A DNA stretch of 10,351 nt from Novosphingobium sp. (GTDB taxonomy: Bacteria > Pseudomonadota > Alphaproteobacteria > Sphingomonadales > Sphingomonadaceae), in assembly GCA_009885425.1 (NCBI GenBank), contig VFKS01000036.1, positions 1 to 10,351 on the forward strand, given 5' to 3'. Shown piece by piece: positions 5,590-10,351 of the stretch; positions within the stretch are counted from its first letter, which is position 1, and each line of letters begins with the position of its first letter. A program made the translations under genes and the position numbers. The notes below the pieces were generated by a model. That model was not told where the DNA came from. It ran no database searches and saw nothing but the letters and a program-made list of their open reading frames with translations.

Positions 5590-8424
5590 ATGGAGCCCAA
5601 ACAACATCTCTATCTGGTCGACGGATCGGCCTATATCTTTCGTGCCTATCACCGCCTGCCGCCGCTGACCAATCCGCGCGGCGTGCCGGTCGGCGCGGTC
5701 TATGGCTATACCACCATGCTGTGGAAGCTGGCCGACGATCTCAACAAGGCCGAGGGACCGACCCATATGGCGGTGATCCTCGACGCCAGCGGCAAGAGTT
5801 TCCGCAACGATATCTTTCCCGACTACAAGGCTAACCGCCCACCCGCGCCCGAAGACCTCAAGCCGCAGTTCCCGCTAGTCCGCGATGCCACCCGCGCCTT
5901 CAGCCTGCCCTGCATCGAAGAAGTGGGGCTTGAGGCCGACGATCTGATCGCCTCCTATGCCCGCGCCGCCGCCCATCGGGGTTGGGACGTGACGATCGTC
6001 TCGTCCGACAAGGACCTGATGCAGCTGATCGGGCCTTGCGGGGCAGGCCACATCGATATGCTCGACACTATGAAGAATGTCCGGATCGACATTCCCGAAG
6101 TGGCCGAGAAATTCGGGGTTGCGCCCGATCTGGTCGGCGATGTGCTGGCCTTGATGGGCGATGCGGTCGACAATGTTCCCGGCATTCGCGGGATCGGGCC
6201 GAAGACTGCGACCAAGCTGATCCAGGAATTTGGCAGCCTTGAAGCCGCTCTGGCCGCCGCGCCGACGATGAAACCGAGCAAGATGCAGGAAAGCCTGATC
6301 GAACAGGCCGACATGGCCAGACTTAGCAGGGTGCTGGTCCAACTGAAGGAAGACTGCGACCTGCCGGTGGCGCTCGACGATTTCAAGCTCACCGCGATCC
6401 CGCCCGAACCGCTGGCTCTGTTCCTCCAAGAACATGGGTTCAATTCGCTGCTCAAGCGGCTCGGCGAAGGCCGCGGCAGCCCGGAACGCAAGGTCCAGCT
6501 CAACCCGGCCAGGCCGGTGACCGCCGGGGCCGTGACCGTACCGGGCGGGAGCCGCCAGGCACTGGCCGAACTACAGCCTATTGACCGAACTCTTTATGCC
6601 TGCGTGCAGGACGAGGATGCGCTGGCGGGCTGGATCGCGCGGGCCTTCGCCGCACGGCTGGTGGCGTTCGATACCGAAACCAGCGCGCTTGATGCGATTT
6701 CCGCAGACCTCACTGGGATCAGTCTGGCGCTGGGGCCGGGGCAGGCCTGCTACATCCCGCTCGGCCACGGCGGCAGTGATATGTTTGCCGAAAAGCCCAC
6801 TCAGATCGCCACTGGGCGGGCCATCGAACTACTAAGGCCACTGCTCGAAAGCGATGCGGTGCTGAAAGTGGGCCAAAATGCCAAATACGATCTCAACGTG
6901 CTGGCCCGCCACGGCATCACCGTCGGCCCGATTGACGATACGATGGTGATAAGCTTCGATCTTGATGCGGGACGCAGCACCGACGGTATCGGCGGCGGGC
7001 ATGGAATGGACGAACTGGCGATGCGCCACCTCGGCCACAGCTGCATCGCCTTCAAAGAGGTTTGCGGAACCGGCAAGAAGGCGATCCCGTTTGGCGAAGT
7101 GCCGCTGGACCGGGCCACCGAATATGCCGCCGAAGACGCCGAAGTGACCTGGCGGCTCCACCGCCTGCTCAAGCCGCGCTTGTCGGACGAAGGCGGCACG
7201 CGGGTCTATGAACGCGTTGACCGGCCGCTGGTGCCGGTGGTGGCGCAGATGGAGCGCCACGGGATCAAGGTTGACCGCGAGGCGCTGGCCGGGCTTTCCG
7301 CCACTTTCGCCACCGAAATTGGCAAGCTGGAAGGCGAGATACACGAACTGGCCGGGCAGGCTTTCACCATCGGAAGCCCCAAACAGCTGGGCGAAATCCT
7401 GTTTGACAAGCTCGGCTACAAAGGCGGCAAGAAGGGCAAGACCGGACAGTATTCAACCGACCAATCGGTGCTCGAACGGCTCGACGGTGAAGGCGCGCCG
7501 GTGGCCAGCAAAGTGCTCGAATGGCGCCAGCTCTCCAAGCTGCGCTCAACCTATACCGAAGCCTTGCAGGGGGCGATCAACCCCACGACCGGCCGGGTCC
7601 ATACCAGCTACAGTCTGGTCGGTGCGCAGACCGGACGGCTGTCGTCCACCGAGCCGAACCTGCAGAACATCCCGATCCGCACCGAGATCGGCCGCCAGAT
7701 CCGCCACGCCTTCGTCGCTGACGCCGGCAATGTGATCCTCGCTGCCGACTACAGCCAGATTGAGCTGCGCCTGGCCGCGCATATGGCCGACGTGCCCGAA
7801 CTGAAAGAGGCCTTCGCGGCGGGCGAAGACATTCACGCCCGCACCGCTCTGGAGATGTTCGGAGAGGTCAACCGCGACACCCGCGGCCGGGCCAAGACCG
7901 TCAACTTTGCGATCCTTTACGGGATCAGCCGCTGGGGTCTGGCCGGGCGGCTGGGGATGACCTCGGACGAGGCGCAGGCCGTTATCGACCTCTATTTCCA
8001 GCGCTTCCCCGGCATTCAGCGCTACATCCACGATACCTTGGCGTCGGTGCGCGAGCGCGGCTATTCCGAGACCCTGCTCGGCCGCAAATGCTGGTTCCCG
8101 CGCATTTCCTCAAGCCAGCAAGCCGAGCGCCAAGGCAGCGAACGCGCCGCGATCAACGCTCCAATCCAGGGCACCAGCGCCGACATCATCAAACGCGCGA
8201 TGGTGAGGATGATGCCCGCGCTGGAGGCCGCCGGGCTGGGCCATGTCCGGATGCTGCTGCAGGTCCACGACGAACTGGTGTTCGAACTGCCCGAAGGCGA
8301 TGTGGCCGCCGCCAGCGAAGTAATCCGCAGCGTAATGGCGGGCGCTGCGGAACCGGCGGTGGTGCTGAGCGTGCCATTGGGGGTTGAGATTGGGACGGGC
8401 AAGAGTTGGGGGGCGGCGCACTAG
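5590..8424 (+). CDS. polA: DNA polymerase I
   Basis: This 944-residue DNA polymerase I acts in Okazaki fragment processing and excision-repair synthesis. The 5'-3' nuclease domain (1-290) shows LVDGSAYIFRAYH, EADDLIASYA, VSSDKDLMQL and the helix-hairpin segment MGDAVDNVPGIRGIGPKTA. The proofreading domain (about 335-535) keeps its acidic set: DTET (Asp361, Glu363), GQNAKYD (Asp434) and YAAEDAE (Tyr512, Asp516), so it should be active. The polymerase domain has motif A DYSQIELRLAAHM (Asp720), motif B RGRAKTVNFAILYG (Lys769, Phe773, Tyr777) and motif C QVHDELVFE (Asp894). Phe773 matches the E. coli Phe762 position that disfavours dideoxynucleotides. The ATG at 5590 is chosen because MEPKQHLYLVDGSAY is the conserved N-terminus; the ATG at 5419 would add 57 unrelated residues. 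AGGGG lies only 3 nt before the ATG, a rather short spacing. It converges on the AAA ATPase gene. Confidence 0.98.
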   Translation: MEPKQHLYLVDGSAYIFRAYHRLPPLTNPRGVPVGAVYGYTTMLWKLADDLNKAEGPTHMAVILDASGKSFRNDIFPDYKANRPPAPEDLKPQFPLVRDATRAFSLPCIEEVGLEADDLIASYARAAAHRGWDVTIVSSDKDLMQLIGPCGAGHIDMLDTMKNVRIDIPEVAEKFGVAPDLVGDVLALMGDAVDNVPGIRGIGPKTATKLIQEFGSLEAALAAAPTMKPSKMQESLIEQADMARLSRVLVQLKEDCDLPVALDDFKLTAIPPEPLALFLQEHGFNSLLKRLGEGRGSPERKVQLNPARPVTAGAVTVPGGSRQALAELQPIDRTLYACVQDEDALAGWIARAFAARLVAFDTETSALDAISADLTGISLALGPGQACYIPLGHGGSDMFAEKPTQIATGRAIELLRPLLESDAVLKVGQNAKYDLNVLARHGITVGPIDDTMVISFDLDAGRSTDGIGGGHGMDELAMRHLGHSCIAFKEVCGTGKKAIPFGEVPLDRATEYAAEDAEVTWRLHRLLKPRLSDEGGTRVYERVDRPLVPVVAQMERHGIKVDREALAGLSATFATEIGKLEGEIHELAGQAFTIGSPKQLGEILFDKLGYKGGKKGKTGQYSTDQSVLERLDGEGAPVASKVLEWRQLSKLRSTYTEALQGAINPTTGRVHTSYSLVGAQTGRLSSTEPNLQNIPIRTEIGRQIRHAFVADAGNVILAADYSQIELRLAAHMADVPELKEAFAAGEDIHARTALEMFGEVNRDTRGRAKTVNFAILYGISRWGLAGRLGMTSDEAQAVIDLYFQRFPGIQRYIHDTLASVRERGYSETLLGRKCWFPRISSSQQAERQGSERAAINAPIQGTSADIIKRAMVRMMPALEAAGLGHVRMLLQVHDELVFELPEGDVAAASEVIRSVMAGAAEPAVVLSVPLGVEIGTGKSWGAAH

Positions 8425-8443
8425 CCTAAGGCGCCGCCGCCCC
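8408..8443. terminator. GC-rich hairpin between convergent polA and the AAA ATPase gene
   Basis: GGCGGCGC (8412-8419) pairs with GCGCCGCC (8431-8438) around an 11-nt loop containing the polA stop codon. Four further G-C pairs form beyond a single-base bulge at 8439. It fills the 20-bp gap and could serve both strands. No good T-tract follows on either side, so intrinsic termination is uncertain. Confidence 0.4.
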
Positions 8444-8444
8444 C

Positions 8445-10351
8445 TCACCCATGCTTCTTATCCCGCGTTGAACTCACCATCCCTGGCGCCACGAAGCCAA
8501 CCGGCATCGGATTGATCGCCGCCGCCCGCTTTTTGAGTTCGCCTTTCAGCTTGGCGTATTCGGCTTCCATTTCGGCCGAGACTGTGGCCCGCGAATCGGT
8601 CAGGGCTTCCTTGAAGTCGGCGCCGGTAACCGTCTTGACTTTGGCCCCGCGGCTGCGGATCGCGGCGAGCCCGGCGCGGCGGGTCAGGTCTTCCAGATCG
8701 GCGCCAGTGAAGCGTTCGGCCTCGGCGGCGATGGCGCTGAGGTCAACGTCCTTCGCCAGCGGCATCTTGCTGGTGTGGATCTTCAGGATATGCGTCCGGC
8801 CCTTGGCATCGGGCGTGCCGACATAGACCAGCTCGTCGAGCCGGCCGGGGCGCAGCAGCGCCGGATCGACCAAGCCCGGGCGGTTGGTTGCGCCGATCAG
8901 CACCACTGACGACAGTTCTTCCATCCCGTCCATTTCAGCGAGGATCGTGTTCACCACCCGCGCGGTCACCTGCGGCTCGTTCCCGCTGGATCCGCGCGCC
9001 GGAACCAGACTGTCAATCTCGTCGATAAAGATCACGCAGGGCGCAACCTGGCGGGCGCGGGCGAACAATCGGCTGATCTGCTGCTCGCTTTCGCCGTACC
9101 ATTTGCTCAGCAGGTCGCTGCTCTTGATCGAAATGAAGTTGGCCTCGCTCTCCTTGGCGACCGCCTTGGCCAGCAGGGTCTTGCCGGTGCCGGGCGGGCC
9201 ATAGAGCAGAAAGCCCTTGGCTGGACGGATGCCGAGCCGCCGGAACGCCTCGGGGTTTTTGAGGGGGAGCTCGATCCCCTCCTTCAGCTTGGCCTGCGCC
9301 TCGTCCGCGCCGCCGATATCGGCCCAGCGGACGTTCGGCACCTCGACCATAACTTCGCGCATCGCCGATGGCTGGACGCGTTTGAGCGCGTTCACAAAAT
9401 CCTCGCGCGTCACGGTCAGGTCTTCGAGCACCTTGGGCGGGATCGTCTGCGCTTCCAGATCAAGCTGCGGCATGATCCGCCGCACCGCGTCCATCGCTGC
9501 TTCGCGCGCCACAGCACCGAGGTCCGCGCCGACAAAGCCGTGGGTGGTGCGGGCCAGCTCATCGAGGTCAACCCCTTCGGCCAGCGGCATTCCGCGGGTG
9601 TGAATTCCGAGGATTTCGCGGCGGCCCTTCTCATCCGGAACGCCGACCACGATTTCGCGGTCAAACCGGCCGGGACGGCGCAGCGCTTCGTCGATTGCGT
9701 CGGGGCGATTGGTCGCGGCGATCACCACGATCCCGGTGCTCGTGCCAAGGCCATCCATCAGCGTCAGTAGCTGCGCAACCAGCCGCTTTTCGGCCTCTCC
9801 CGGAGTGCCGGAGCGCTTGGGCGCGATCGAATCGATCTCATCAATGAACACGATCGAAGGCGCGGCTTTGGCGGCTTCCTCAAACACCTCGCGCAGCCGC
9901 CGCTCACTCTCACCATAGGCGCTGCCCATGATTTCGGGGCCGTTGATGGTGAAAAAACTGGCTTCGCTTTCATTCGCCACTGCCCGCGCCAGCCGGGGCT
10001 TGCCGGTCCCCGGCGGGCCGTGGAGCAGCACGCCTTTGGGGGGATCGACGCCAAGCCGGATGAACAATTCGGGATAACGCAGCGGCAGTTCGACCATTTC
10101 GCGCAACTGCCGGATCGTATCGCCCATCCCGCCGACGTCGTCGTAATTGACATCGCCGCGACTCCCCCGCGCTTCCTCAAATTGCTCGCGCAGCTCAACC
10201 TCGGTATTCTCGTCGATGTGGACAATGCCTTTGGGCACGGTCGAAACCACCGTCAGACGGATTTGGGTGAGCGCAAAGGCCGGGGCGTTGAACATCCGCG
10301 CGACTTCAGGCGGCATATCGCGGACCTGCTGCTGGCCAGTCGTGGCAACCA
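8445..10351 (-). CDS. CDC48/VAT-like double AAA ATPase, N-terminus beyond window
   Basis: The frame is open to the right edge, so 634 C-terminal residues are visible and the start is outside. Numbering here is from the internal Met at 10316. It is a hexameric unfoldase of the CDC48/p97/VAT family. The end of the N domain (1-45) is seen. D1 has GPPGTGKP (Lys106, Pro107), Walker B VFIDE (Asp159, Glu160), sensor Asn203 and arginine fingers in RRPGRFD. D2 has GPPGTGKT (Lys379, Thr380), Walker B IFIDE (Asp432, Glu433), sensor Asn478 and LLRPGRLDE, plus an aromatic pore loop SKWYGESE. The C-terminal tail after about residue 580 is short and basic. Oddly, D1 has Pro where the Walker A Thr is expected. 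Such genes are patchy in bacteria, and no substrate adaptor is visible nearby. The family is certain; the cellular role is unknown. Confidence 0.95.
   Translation of the reverse strand, partial: VATTGQQQVRDMPPEVARMFNAPAFALTQIRLTVVSTVPKGIVHIDENTEVELREQFEEARGSRGDVNYDDVGGMGDTIRQLREMVELPLRYPELFIRLGVDPPKGVLLHGPPGTGKPRLARAVANESEASFFTINGPEIMGSAYGESERRLREVFEEAAKAAPSIVFIDEIDSIAPKRSGTPGEAEKRLVAQLLTLMDGLGTSTGIVVIAATNRPDAIDEALRRPGRFDREIVVGVPDEKGRREILGIHTRGMPLAEGVDLDELARTTHGFVGADLGAVAREAAMDAVRRIMPQLDLEAQTIPPKVLEDLTVTREDFVNALKRVQPSAMREVMVEVPNVRWADIGGADEAQAKLKEGIELPLKNPEAFRRLGIRPAKGFLLYGPPGTGKTLLAKAVAKESEANFISIKSSDLLSKWYGESEQQISRLFARARQVAPCVIFIDEIDSLVPARGSSGNEPQVTARVVNTILAEMDGMEELSSVVLIGATNRPGLVDPALLRPGRLDELVYVGTPDAKGRTHILKIHTSKMPLAKDVDLSAIAAEAERFTGADLEDLTRRAGLAAIRSRGAKVKTVTGADFKEALTDSRATVSAEMEAEYAKLKGELKKRAAAINPMPVGFVAPGMVSSTRDKKHG

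Overview
The window is GC-rich, densely packed chromosomal DNA. It most resembles an alphaproteobacterium of the sphingomonad group (Sphingomonas, Novosphingobium or Erythrobacter type). That is an inference from protein style, codon use and gene content: an ExoP-type polysaccharide tyrosine autokinase, a CDC48-like AAA ATPase and an ACAD10/11-like operon. No phylogeny was run. No mobile element, CRISPR array, rRNA or tRNA was seen.

Layout. (1) 1-2233, plus strand: the end of an exopolysaccharide locus, with the C-terminal part of a Wzz/BY-kinase co-polymerase and then an exported TPR-like protein of unknown function 7 nt downstream. (2) 2250-4872, minus strand: a two-gene operon. An APH-fold kinase with a C-terminal domain resembling DUF6285 is followed, one base after its stop, by an acyl-CoA dehydrogenase. 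A perfect 20-bp palindrome lies just upstream. (3) 5020-5295, minus strand: a small Ala-rich lipoprotein built of 11-residue repeats, followed by a clear intrinsic terminator. (4) 5590-8424, plus strand: polA, full-length DNA polymerase I with all three enzymatic domains intact. (5) 8445 to the right edge, minus strand: a CDC48/VAT-like double AAA ATPase whose N-terminal domain lies beyond the window.

How the genes fit together. The kinase and acyl-CoA dehydrogenase resemble the levulinate-pathway proteins LvaA, LvaB and LvaC and the animal fusion proteins ACAD10/11. In those systems a 4-hydroxyacyl-CoA is phosphorylated and the phosphate is then eliminated, so the acid can enter beta-oxidation. 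Here the LvaA- and LvaB-like parts appear to be one polypeptide. polA and the AAA ATPase are housekeeping-type genes facing each other across 20 bp.

The points most worth checking are the kinase-DUF6285 fusion and its palindromic operator, a Thr-to-Pro change in the first Walker A motif of the AAA ATPase, a perfect 15-bp tandem duplication at a convergent gene junction, and the hendecad-repeat lipoprotein.
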